Below are positions 1-5,492 of a DNA stretch of 6,590 nucleotides, piece after piece. Made by a program: the position numbers and the translations under genes. Origin of the DNA: Treponema sp. Its GTDB lineage: Bacteria > Spirochaetota > Spirochaetia > Treponematales > Breznakiellaceae. The stretch is from contig JAISOR010000070.1 of the NCBI GenBank assembly GCA_031275535.1, positions 1-6,590 on the forward strand, written 5' to 3'. A model generated the notes under the pieces. That model was not told the DNA's origin and searched no databases. It was given only the letters and a program-made list of their open reading frames with translations. Every line of letters starts with the position of its first letter. Position 1 is the stretch's first letter.

Positions 1-1
1 G

Positions 2-40
2 GTATTAGCGGAGATCCTGGGACCGCCTAAGGGAGTGTGA
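2..40 (+). CDS. possible 3' end of an upstream gene (partial)
   Basis: One open frame enters from the left edge and reads VLAEILGPPKGV before a TGA at 38-40. Its codons (CTG, GAG, ATC) resemble those of the real genes here. A second frame also enters and reads GISGDPGTA, ending in TAA at 28-30. Either could be the tail of a plus-strand gene. The piece is too short to identify, and I cannot exclude that the edge is simply non-coding. Confidence 0.25.
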   Translation, partial: VLAEILGPPKGV

Positions 41-70
41 AGTGAAGAAAGTGTGGAGAGTGAAGAGTGA
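34..70 (+). repeat. degenerate GTG-rich heptad-like purine tract
   Basis: The stretch is almost entirely G, A and T. It can be read as imperfect 7-8 base units around AGTG: agtgtga, agtgaag, aaagtgtg, gagagtg, aagagtg. It lies immediately after the possible gene end at the left edge and has no sustained coding potential. A related fragment, GTGTGGAGAG, recurs at 5493-5502 at the start of the last gene. The units are irregular, so this could be a decayed tandem repeat or only composition bias. Confidence 0.4.
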
Positions 71-184
71 GGCGGTACTGCGGGGATCATGATATATTGA
101 AGGGGTTTGGGGGAAATTACCCATATTATGCGAGGAACCTCCTCTTCCCCCCCTATAAGGAACGCCTGGGCAATTTCTTGGTAT
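71..184. other. intergenic sequence without a recognisable gene
   Basis: This completes the account of the gene-free stretch 41-523, the rest of which is the repeat. A short open frame crosses it from about 107, but it runs straight into the structured repeat and has no ribosome binding site or protein-like composition. A weak inverted pair, GGGGGAA near 110 and TTCCCCC near 145, could form a long-loop hairpin. GGCAATTTCTTGG at 169-181 matches 12 of 13 bases of the reverse complement of 6536-6548 in the right-hand repeat, which hints at repeat-derived debris. Confidence 0.4.
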
Positions 185-490
185 GTATTCGGGATACCCT
201 GGAGAAAATGCACCGGTACGGTGGAGAAAAACCTTGATGGGGTGTCATCGAACCATGGTCCGGATGAAAAGCCATTGGGGGGACCCTCTGGGGGGTCCCC
301 TATGGCTTTGACTCCGCCACGCCCTGAAAAGCACGTGATAACGTGTTGATGAAAAAAGGCAGCATCTCCCCCGCGCAAGCGGGTTCTTTAGGCCCCGTAA
401 AAGCCGCTGTTCCGAAAAAGGCATCAGGCCGGACCCCAAGTAATTTCCTCACCGTACCGGTGTACCTCCATTTAAAGTATCGCGGATAAA
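185..490. repeat. MITE-like/structured intergenic repeat, copy 1
   Basis: The core at 211-462 is bounded by CACCGGTACGGTG (211-223) and its exact reverse complement CACCGTACCGGTG (450-462). Outside each end lies a second box: GTATTCGGGATAC at 185-197, 13 bases from the core, and GTATCGCGGATAAA at 477-490 in inverse orientation, 14 bases from the core. The interior has no convincing gene but many hairpins. One has arms 268-275/302-309 continued by 279-286/293-300, one is CACGT/ACGTG at 332-345, and one is CCCGC-GCAA-GCGGG at 370-383. Strong matches to the copy at 6411-6562 are confined to the ends and to 224-263. The copy lies just downstream of the minus-strand TPR lipoprotein gene. It is probably a non-autonomous mobile repeat, or a dispersed palindromic element that may also end transcription. 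Confidence 0.75.
268..309. terminator. strong hairpin inside repeat copy 1, terminator-like
   Basis: AAAGCCAT (268-275) pairs with ATGGCTTT (302-309). After a small internal loop, GGGGACCC (279-286) pairs with GGGTCCCC (293-300) around a six-base loop. The A-rich 5' side and T-rich 3' side resemble a bidirectional intrinsic terminator, but the T run is only three bases and is followed by G. Termination is an inference; the fold is visible in the sequence. Confidence 0.4.
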
Positions 491-495
491 TAGTA

Positions 496-509
496 AAGGC
501 TTTTGCCCT
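496..509 (-). terminator. weak terminator-like hairpin after the TPR lipoprotein gene
   Basis: On the minus strand, 14 bases past the stop codon, AGGGC-AAAA-GCCTT can form a five-pair stem (one G-T pair) followed by TACTATTTA. The stem is short and the T tract is interrupted, so it may be an inefficient terminator or chance. The larger hairpins of the adjoining repeat are stronger candidates for ending this transcript. Confidence 0.25.
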
Positions 510-523
510 GGTAGTTCGCCGGC

Positions 524-2335
524 TTAATTGGTACTGCCCAAAAGCGGCCCATATTCAACTTCATAGCGCCGGATCTGGGGATTATCCGGGGCCAGGGCCA
601 GGGCCTGCTTAAGATAATACACCGCCCGGCGTTCATCCTTGCGGCGGTGGTAAATTTCAAACATGGCGATCAGGGCGTTGAGGTTTCGGGGATCCTCAAA
701 AAGGCTTGACCGGAGATCGTTCATCAGGGACTCTTCGTTGTTCCTCAGGCGGCTGCGGAGGTAATAGTACCTGCTTTTCAGGCTTCCCCCGGCGGTGCTG
801 TTCAGGCGGCTTTCTATCATCCGGCCGGCTTCGTCCTGCCGGCCCGTATCGATGAGGGCTGATATATAGGTAATTATCCCCTCTTCGTTGGAGGTGTCCC
901 GCTCATAGAGTTCCCGGGCAAAGGAAAGGGCGGCGGCGTTGTTTCCCATACCCCGCTCCACCGTATAGGCCTGCAATAGATCCTGGGAGGAACGGCGCTC
1001 CGATAAAAGCCGATCCAGGTAAGGCCGGGCCTCCCGCCAGGCCTGCCGGCGTATGGCGTCCTGAAGGGCCAGGTTTATCACCGTGAGGGACGGGGACGGG
1101 GCACTCAGCAAACGCCGCAGAAGCTCCTGCCCTTCAGTCTGATCCTCGCTTCGGCTGGATTCCATAAGAAGCCGGGCGGCATAGACCGACGCTTCATCAT
1201 CCACCGGGGATGACCGGAGGATGGACCGGAGGTAATTCAAGGCCGCATCCCGGTTCCGGTAGCCCTCGGCCTGGACCCGGGCCCGCAGAAACAGGTACAG
1301 GCGGTTATTGGCGTCTATGGAGGCATAGAGGTCCAGGGGCGCCTGGGCCTGGAGAAACTGCCCCTGTTCCACCAGTATATGGGCGCGCATAAGAATAAAC
1401 TGGCCATCCCGGCTGTCCCGCTGGAGGATCTCCGCTATAGCCGGTTCTGCCCGGGACCAGTCCCGGCTGTTGTAGTACGCCAGGGCAAGCTGGCGTTTGA
1501 TGGTCAGGTTGTCGGGGTACTGGATGACCAGATCCGAAAGCAGCCGGATCCCCTCCTGGGCCCGCCCCCCGGCGTTCAAGGTCCGGGCCAGGCCCAGGGC
1601 TGCGGGGTAACATTCCCGGGAGATATTATAGGCCCTGGCGTATTCCGCCGCCGCCTCCTCGGTACGGCCGGAGCGTTCATCAATAAGGCCAAGAAAAAAA
1701 GGGGCCAGCACCGAAGCGGTGTTCAATTTCTCCGCCCGCTGCAGATCCGGCAGGGCGCTCAAGAGCCGATCCTCCGCCAGGGACCTTGTTCCGGTTTCCG
1801 GGAGGAAGGCTAAAAAAGGCAGGGTCAGTTCAAGGTAATCCGTAGAATTTGAAGGAGCGGGAGTATAATTCCCCCGCTCCCCGTCTTTAAGGATCCTGGT
1901 ATACCCGTGGGTCTGGGGCGGGTCCGGCGAGGGAAGCTGGGTCCGGACATCGGGATACAACTTTTGCAGCAGGGTCACCGTTACGGCGCTCATCATCCGG
2001 CCAAATTCGGAGCCCGTCAGATCCCGGGTTCGGATAAGATCCAGGGCCCGGATCAGGGACGAGGGAACCCCGCTTTCCACCAAAGAACGGATCTCGTCGG
2101 CTACCCCCCTGCCCGAGGGCTGCAGGAAGCCCGGTTCCTCCTCCGCCGGGGCCAGGCTCGGCAAAAGGGTCTCCTGAACCGCCGGAGTACCCCCGCAGGA
2201 AAGCAGCAGGACCCCGAGGAAAAGTATGCCTATCCCCCCCGCTGCCAGGCGGAGTGTTAATCCCGCGGGAAAATTAAACAGCGCTACTATCCGGGGGGAA
2301 AGACTACAGCCCGTGGAAGGACCGGGATACCTCAC
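524..2335 (-). CDS. TPR-repeat lipoprotein
   Basis: The 603-residue product begins with a long N-region, a hydrophobic core at about residues 31-46 and the lipobox LLLSC, which puts the lipidated cysteine at 47. It should therefore be a membrane-anchored, periplasm-facing lipoprotein. A Pro/Glu-rich linker (about 50-75) and a less ordered region lead into a helical-repeat array from about 207 to 600. TPR-like units include FFLGLIDERSGRTEEAAAEY, LALAYYNSRDWSRAEPAIAE and the C-terminal AVYYLKQALALAPDNPQIR. The start is GTG at 2335-2333. It overlaps the stop of the upstream membrane-protein gene as GTGA and has GGAGGA nine bases upstream (plus-strand 2345-2350), so translation is probably coupled. 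No other start codon falls before the signal core. TPR proteins usually act as assembly scaffolds. No catalytic domain is visible, so the partner is unknown. Confidence 0.88.
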   Translation of the reverse strand: MRYPGPSTGCSLSPRIVALFNFPAGLTLRLAAGGIGILFLGVLLLSCGGTPAVQETLLPSLAPAEEEPGFLQPSGRGVADEIRSLVESGVPSSLIRALDLIRTRDLTGSEFGRMMSAVTVTLLQKLYPDVRTQLPSPDPPQTHGYTRILKDGERGNYTPAPSNSTDYLELTLPFLAFLPETGTRSLAEDRLLSALPDLQRAEKLNTASVLAPFFLGLIDERSGRTEEAAAEYARAYNISRECYPAALGLARTLNAGGRAQEGIRLLSDLVIQYPDNLTIKRQLALAYYNSRDWSRAEPAIAEILQRDSRDGQFILMRAHILVEQGQFLQAQAPLDLYASIDANNRLYLFLRARVQAEGYRNRDAALNYLRSILRSSPVDDEASVYAARLLMESSRSEDQTEGQELLRRLLSAPSPSLTVINLALQDAIRRQAWREARPYLDRLLSERRSSQDLLQAYTVERGMGNNAAALSFARELYERDTSNEEGIITYISALIDTGRQDEAGRMIESRLNSTAGGSLKSRYYYLRSRLRNNEESLMNDLRSSLFEDPRNLNALIAMFEIYHRRKDERRAVYYLKQALALAPDNPQIRRYEVEYGPLLGSTN

Positions 2336-2886
2336 GGCTTAGGTTCCTCCGTATTATTTCTGGTGCCCAGGGCTATCAAAACCAGCACAAGCCCGGCCAG
2401 GACCACCAGGAAGGGCCACCACTCCAGTATGAATTGTTTAAAGGAAAAGGGCACCACATCAAACGAAAAAATCAACAACAGGCAGCCCAGGATCACAAAG
2501 GCCAGGGCGGGAACCACATAGCGGCTGCGGATCGCCCCGTACCGGCGCCACCCGGCGGGAACCAGGGCCAGGCCGGTAAAAACGGATAACAGGGGCCACC
2601 AGTGGGAGAGTTTTAGGGGGATGATCTTGAGGGCTACGAGAAAGAGAAAAAACCCCGCCTGGATAAGAAAGGCCGCAAAGAACATGTAAAGGGATCGTTT
2701 ATTGAGCTTAATGGCAAAAACAGCGCAGAGCGCCCCGAGGATAACAAAAAAGAAGGCCCCCAGGACGGATAACCGGAGCCCGCCGGCAATGGTTCCCAGA
2801 AGAAAGGCACTACCCAGGACCATTAACAGAAGACCAATAATAAATATAAAACGCGCTACAATTCGACGGGCTGCATCTGAGTACAT
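2332..2886 (-). CDS. six-helix integral membrane protein, LiaF/DUF5668-like WWP motifs
   Basis: From ATG at 2886 the product has 184 residues, with about six hydrophobic helices near 11-31, 38-60, 66-88, 96-112, 122-145 and 155-173. Two helices start with related motifs, HWWPLL (95-100) and EWWPFL (155-160). The WWP-then-hydrophobic pattern resembles small membrane domains of the LiaF/DUF5668 kind, which are poorly characterised; the match is by eye. The C-terminus is short and polar (TRNNTEEPKP). The frame stays open upstream to 2979, but that extension would overlap the divergent lipoprotein gene starting at 2952, so ATG 2886 is preferred. The nearest Shine-Dalgarno-like sequence (GGAAGGAGAG on the minus strand) lies about 19 bases from this ATG, which is unusually far. 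A -10-like TATACT sits only seven bases upstream, so the mRNA may be nearly leaderless. It overlaps the TPR lipoprotein gene by four bases, implying one operon. Confidence 0.82.
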   Translation of the reverse strand: MYSDAARRIVARFIFIIGLLLMVLGSAFLLGTIAGGLRLSVLGAFFFVILGALCAVFAIKLNKRSLYMFFAAFLIQAGFFLFLVALKIIPLKLSHWWPLLSVFTGLALVPAGWRRYGAIRSRYVVPALAFVILGCLLLIFSFDVVPFSFKQFILEWWPFLVVLAGLVLVLIALGTRNNTEEPKP

Positions 2887-2893
2887 GCTATTA

Positions 2894-2923
2894 AGTATAC
2901 CAAGACTCTCCTTCCCTTGCCAA
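2894..2923 (-). promoter_or_regulatory. sigma70-type promoter for the minus-strand operon
   Basis: On the minus strand, TTGGCA (2923-2918) and TATACT (2899-2894) are separated by 18 bases. Both are close to the sigma70 consensus. Transcription would begin within a few bases of the ATG at 2886, giving a leaderless or near-leaderless message. Confidence 0.5.
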
Positions 2924-2932
2924 TGGGAAAGG
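2910..2932. promoter_or_regulatory. operator-like inverted repeat over divergent -35 elements
   Basis: CCTTCCC (2910-2916) and GGGAAAGG (2925-2932, one extra A) form an imperfect inverted repeat. It encloses TTGCCAAT, which contains TTGCCA on the plus strand and TTGGCA on the minus strand. A regulator bound here would cover both divergent -35 regions. For the plus gene, the -10 candidates are poor: TAGGAT at 2940-2945 collides with the ribosome binding site. Confidence 0.3.
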
Positions 2933-2951
2933 GCTATGTTAGGATCAGCTT

Positions 2952-4049
2952 GTGAAAAAAATTGGCGGGAAAGGAGCAAAAAACCATCCGGTTCACATTT
3001 TTTTTGTTATCTCTTCGCTCAGCCTTATTTTGGGCTGCGGAAACCAGGGGCTCCAAACCGGGCCGGAAACGGTGGATCCCTATTATATAGCAGGAACAGA
3101 GGAGCAGGAAAAAACCTTTTACGATCTCTTTGGCCTTTTAGCGAATGAGGCGCGGTATGGGGAAGAACAATTCTCCGTAATCCGGGAGATAGCCAATGAA
3201 TATGTCCGGCTAAAAGAATACGGCAAGCTGATCAACTTCCTCACCACCTGGACGGATAAACATCCGGAAGATCCCTACACCGCCTATTATCTGCTTATGA
3301 CCGCCTACGCCTATATCAGGCAGGAGGCCTTTGCGGTGGCGGCCCTGTATTTCGATCGGATCGTTAAAAACTACCCCGATTTGACCGTCCGGGAAGAGTC
3401 TATCCACCTGATATGCCTTAATCAGCTCATCAATCTGGTGGATAATCCTGAACAGCGGGTCTGGTACTATCAGGAACTTATCTCCCGGTTTCCCGACAAA
3501 ATAGACCTGGGGACCACCTACTTTATGCTGGGCCAGATCTATGAACAGATAGGAGAATGGAACGCCGCCATCCAGGCATATACCCAATTCATTCCATATT
3601 ATGGGACCGTTATTCCCGGTTTCCCCGACGCGAATAATTATGCGAAACAGCTCGTGGATTTTAACAATTCCCCCAAGGACTGGACCTTTGAAAATGTAAA
3701 CTCCCTGGTAAACGCTATTAAGACGGCCCTGGACGCGGGGAGCAGTTCCCGCCTGTGGCAGTGCCGGGCAAAGGTTAACTTCTTTGCCCGTTCCTGGGAG
3801 CAGGCAGATACGGATAATTCGGGGATGGTGGAATTCAACCTGTCGGATTTTATGATGGGGAACCGGATCCGCTATGCCACGGAGCTTGACGCCAGTTCCA
3901 ATGCCAGCGAGGCCTACCTGCGAACCTGGGGATGGTCCCAGTATATCTCAACCTGGTATCTCTACTTCAGGAAGATCTACTTTCCCCCGGACCCGGAAAT
4001 TCATGGCCGGTGGGAATGGGCGGGGGTCTATTATGGAGAAAAATTCTGA
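2952..4049 (+). CDS. TPR-like lipoprotein preceding mltD
   Basis: GTG at 2952 is preceded by AGGA (2941-2944) at a seven-base spacing. The 365-residue product opens with a lysine-rich N-region, a hydrophobic core (about 14-27) and the lipobox LILGC, with the lipid cysteine at 29. The middle contains helical pairs typical of TPR units, notably about 110-143 (AYYLLMTAYAYIRQEAF onward) and about 188-220 (TYFMLGQIYEQIGEWNAAIQAY). The C-terminal third is rich in Trp, Tyr and Asn and is not recognised. It includes a loop resembling a calcium site, DTDNSG (286-291), but lacks the acidic residue expected at position 12. Its TGA shares its A with the ATG of the transglycosylase gene (TGATG), so the two are translationally coupled. 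A role as a periplasmic scaffold for that enzyme is an inference. Confidence 0.85.
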   Translation: MKKIGGKGAKNHPVHIFFVISSLSLILGCGNQGLQTGPETVDPYYIAGTEEQEKTFYDLFGLLANEARYGEEQFSVIREIANEYVRLKEYGKLINFLTTWTDKHPEDPYTAYYLLMTAYAYIRQEAFAVAALYFDRIVKNYPDLTVREESIHLICLNQLINLVDNPEQRVWYYQELISRFPDKIDLGTTYFMLGQIYEQIGEWNAAIQAYTQFIPYYGTVIPGFPDANNYAKQLVDFNNSPKDWTFENVNSLVNAIKTALDAGSSSRLWQCRAKVNFFARSWEQADTDNSGMVEFNLSDFMMGNRIRYATELDASSNASEAYLRTWGWSQYISTWYLYFRKIYFPPDPEIHGRWEWAGVYYGEKF

Positions 4050-5374
4050 TGTTCCGGCTTAAAAAGCAGGCCCTGGCGGGGGTCCTGATCCGGTTCCTGC
4101 TGGGATGTTCCCTCTTATCCGCGGCGGGGCCCGAACCGGCGGACCGGCCCCTGCGCCGGATTCGGGAGGACCCGCCGGCTCGTTTTAATCCGGCCCGGGC
4201 GGAAGCCGGGGAAGTCCCGGCGGGCCTTAGTATACCGGGGCTCGATAATGCCCTGACCCGGCAGTATATCCGTCAGTACTCCGGCGCCGGGGGGCTGGCC
4301 TGGCTCAAGGCGGTGATGGACCGGGGGGGCCCCTACCAGGCTTTTATCCGCCAGGAAATAGAAAAACGGAACCTGCCGCCGGAGCTGATCTATCTGCCCG
4401 TAATTGAATCGGCATACCTGCCCACGGCGGTGAGTAAGTCCGGGGCCGTGGGGCTCTGGCAGTTTATGAAGAACAGCATAGGCCCCTTTGACATGCGGGT
4501 TACCACGTGGATGGATGAACGGATGGATTTCCGAAAATCCACCGAAGGGGCCCTTAGAAAGCTGGAAGAAAACTACCGGTATTTTGGGGACTGGCCCCTG
4601 GCCCTGGCGGCCTACAATGCGGGGCTCGGCGCCATAAGCCGGATTGTGCGGCAGACCGGGATCCGGGATTACTGGGTCCTTTCGGCAAACAAGCAGCTTA
4701 GGACCGAAACGGTTCACTATGTCCCCAAGCTACTGGCGGTGTCATACATTCTATCCAACTCCCGGCGTTTCGGGCTTGACCTTAGCTGGGCCGAGGATCC
4801 CCAGTGGACCCGGATCCCCGTGGACCGGCAGGTGGATCTGGATCTCTTGGCGGAACAGGCGGGGATCAACGGGGAGGCGCTCAAGCAGGGAAACCGGGAA
4901 CTCCTCTTTTCCGTTACCCCCCCGGAGGCGGGATACGAGCTTAAGGTCCGGGCCGCCGACGCCGGGGCCATAGCCGCGGTTTTGGAACAAAGGGATATTC
5001 CCCTGATCAACTATTACTTTTATACCATCCAATCCGGGGACACCCTTTCCGTCCTGGCCCGGCACTACGGTATATCGGTGGAACAGATCCTGGCGGTGAA
5101 CCCCGGTACGGAACCCCGGTTCCTTAGACCCGGCGCCCGGCTCCGGATCCCCGCCATAAAAGAGGTAAGCCCCTATCAAAGAGAGCGGACCGGCGGGGAG
5201 GACCGGGCCCCTGTGTTTGAGGGGAACCATCTGGTAAAACGGGGAGAAACCCTTTGGTCCATAGCCCTGGCCTACGACGTTGATCCCGAGTTTTTGGCGG
5301 AGGCCAATGGCATGGACCTTAACGATATCCTGCGCGAAGGAAGAAGCCTAAAAACGCCGATAAGAAAAGAGTGA
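4049..5374 (+). CDS. mltD: MltD-type lytic murein transglycosylase with two LysM domains
   Basis: Lytic transglycosylases of this GH23 family cleave the MurNAc-GlcNAc bond of peptidoglycan, leaving 1,6-anhydro-MurNAc ends, in the periplasm. From ATG 4049 the product has 441 residues, close to the size of E. coli MltD. Residues 1-25 form an export signal; FLLGC puts a possible lipid cysteine at 20, though Arg15 interrupts the hydrophobic core. The catalytic SLT domain spans about 96-225: PVIESAY (117-123) carries the expected catalytic Glu120, followed by SGAVGLWQFM (131-140) and AAYNAGLGAI (187-196). LysM domains lie at about 324-367 (YTIQSGDTLSVLARHYGIS) and 394-437 (HLVKRGETLWSIALAYDVD) and should bind peptidoglycan glycan. 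GGAG at 4035-4038 is the ribosome binding site. The frame stays open back to 3932 inside the previous gene, but only ATG 4049 gives an immediate signal peptide. Confidence 0.93.
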   Translation: MFRLKKQALAGVLIRFLLGCSLLSAAGPEPADRPLRRIREDPPARFNPARAEAGEVPAGLSIPGLDNALTRQYIRQYSGAGGLAWLKAVMDRGGPYQAFIRQEIEKRNLPPELIYLPVIESAYLPTAVSKSGAVGLWQFMKNSIGPFDMRVTTWMDERMDFRKSTEGALRKLEENYRYFGDWPLALAAYNAGLGAISRIVRQTGIRDYWVLSANKQLRTETVHYVPKLLAVSYILSNSRRFGLDLSWAEDPQWTRIPVDRQVDLDLLAEQAGINGEALKQGNRELLFSVTPPEAGYELKVRAADAGAIAAVLEQRDIPLINYYFYTIQSGDTLSVLARHYGISVEQILAVNPGTEPRFLRPGARLRIPAIKEVSPYQRERTGGEDRAPVFEGNHLVKRGETLWSIALAYDVDPEFLAEANGMDLNDILREGRSLKTPIRKE

Positions 5375-5380
5375 ATATGT

Positions 5381-5419
5381 GAGCTTGTTCTAAAACTCGG
5401 TTAGTTTTGGGACAGGCTC
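5381..5419. repeat. 39-base hairpin element with G-T-tolerant stem
   Basis: GAGCTTGTTCTAAAAC (5381-5396) and GTTTTGGGACAGGCTC (5404-5419) form a 16-pair stem around a seven-base loop. Three positions pair only as G-T, so the pairing is fully preserved in this strand's RNA, while the opposite strand would carry A-C mismatches there. It begins seven bases after the mltD stop. No T tract follows, so it is not a classical terminator. It could be a palindromic repeat element or an mRNA-stabilising 3' hairpin. Confidence 0.65.
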
Positions 5420-5434
5420 GTAAATATGTATAAT
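5407..5434 (+). promoter_or_regulatory. promoter for the last gene
   Basis: A perfect TATAAT (5429-5434) is preceded after 16 bases by TTGGGA (5407-5412), which matches four of six bases of the -35 consensus. The -35 lies in the right arm of the hairpin. Transcription would start near 5441, leaving about 50 bases of leader before the preferred GTG start at 5493. Confidence 0.45.
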
Positions 5435-5492
5435 ATTGAAAGATCCGGCATCCCTAATTCGGCAGGACGGGGTTTCCGGGGTGGGGTGTAAG

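Noticed and set aside
107..349. 80-codon open frame on the plus strand
   Set aside because: It covers half of repeat copy 1 with no ribosome binding site, and its composition follows the hairpins rather than a protein.
1379..1813. Long antisense open frame within the TPR lipoprotein gene
   Set aside because: It is a shadow frame: Gly/Pro/Arg/Gln-rich, with no start signal, opposite a gene with clear lipoprotein and TPR features.
2858..2905. 15-codon leader peptide on the minus strand starting at TTG 2905, just after GGAAGGAGAG
   Set aside because: It would start upstream of the predicted transcription start. It has no attenuator-like codon run, and the TTG lies too close to the SD-like sequence to be convincing.
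2887..2979. 31-codon upstream extension of the minus-strand membrane protein
   Set aside because: It would overlap the divergent lipoprotein start at 2952 and cross the strong minus-strand promoter. The extension is polar, unlike the rest of the protein.
3807..3848. EF-hand or dockerin-like calcium loop in the TPR-like lipoprotein
   Set aside because: DTDNSGMV fits positions 1-8, but position 12 is Leu rather than an acidic residue and there is no paired second loop. A chance match is likely.
3932..4048. 39-codon N-terminal extension of the MltD frame
   Set aside because: It lies wholly within the preceding lipoprotein gene in another frame and would bury the signal peptide. ATG 4049 has GGAG at a suitable distance and an immediate signal sequence.
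4115..4717. 200-codon antisense open frame within mltD
   Set aside because: It lies opposite the catalytic domain of a clearly recognised enzyme and has the Pro/Gly/Arg-rich composition of a high-GC shadow.
5436..5492. TTG start for the last gene
   Set aside because: The codon is two bases from the TATAAT and upstream of the likely transcription start. It has no ribosome binding site and would push the signal peptide inward.
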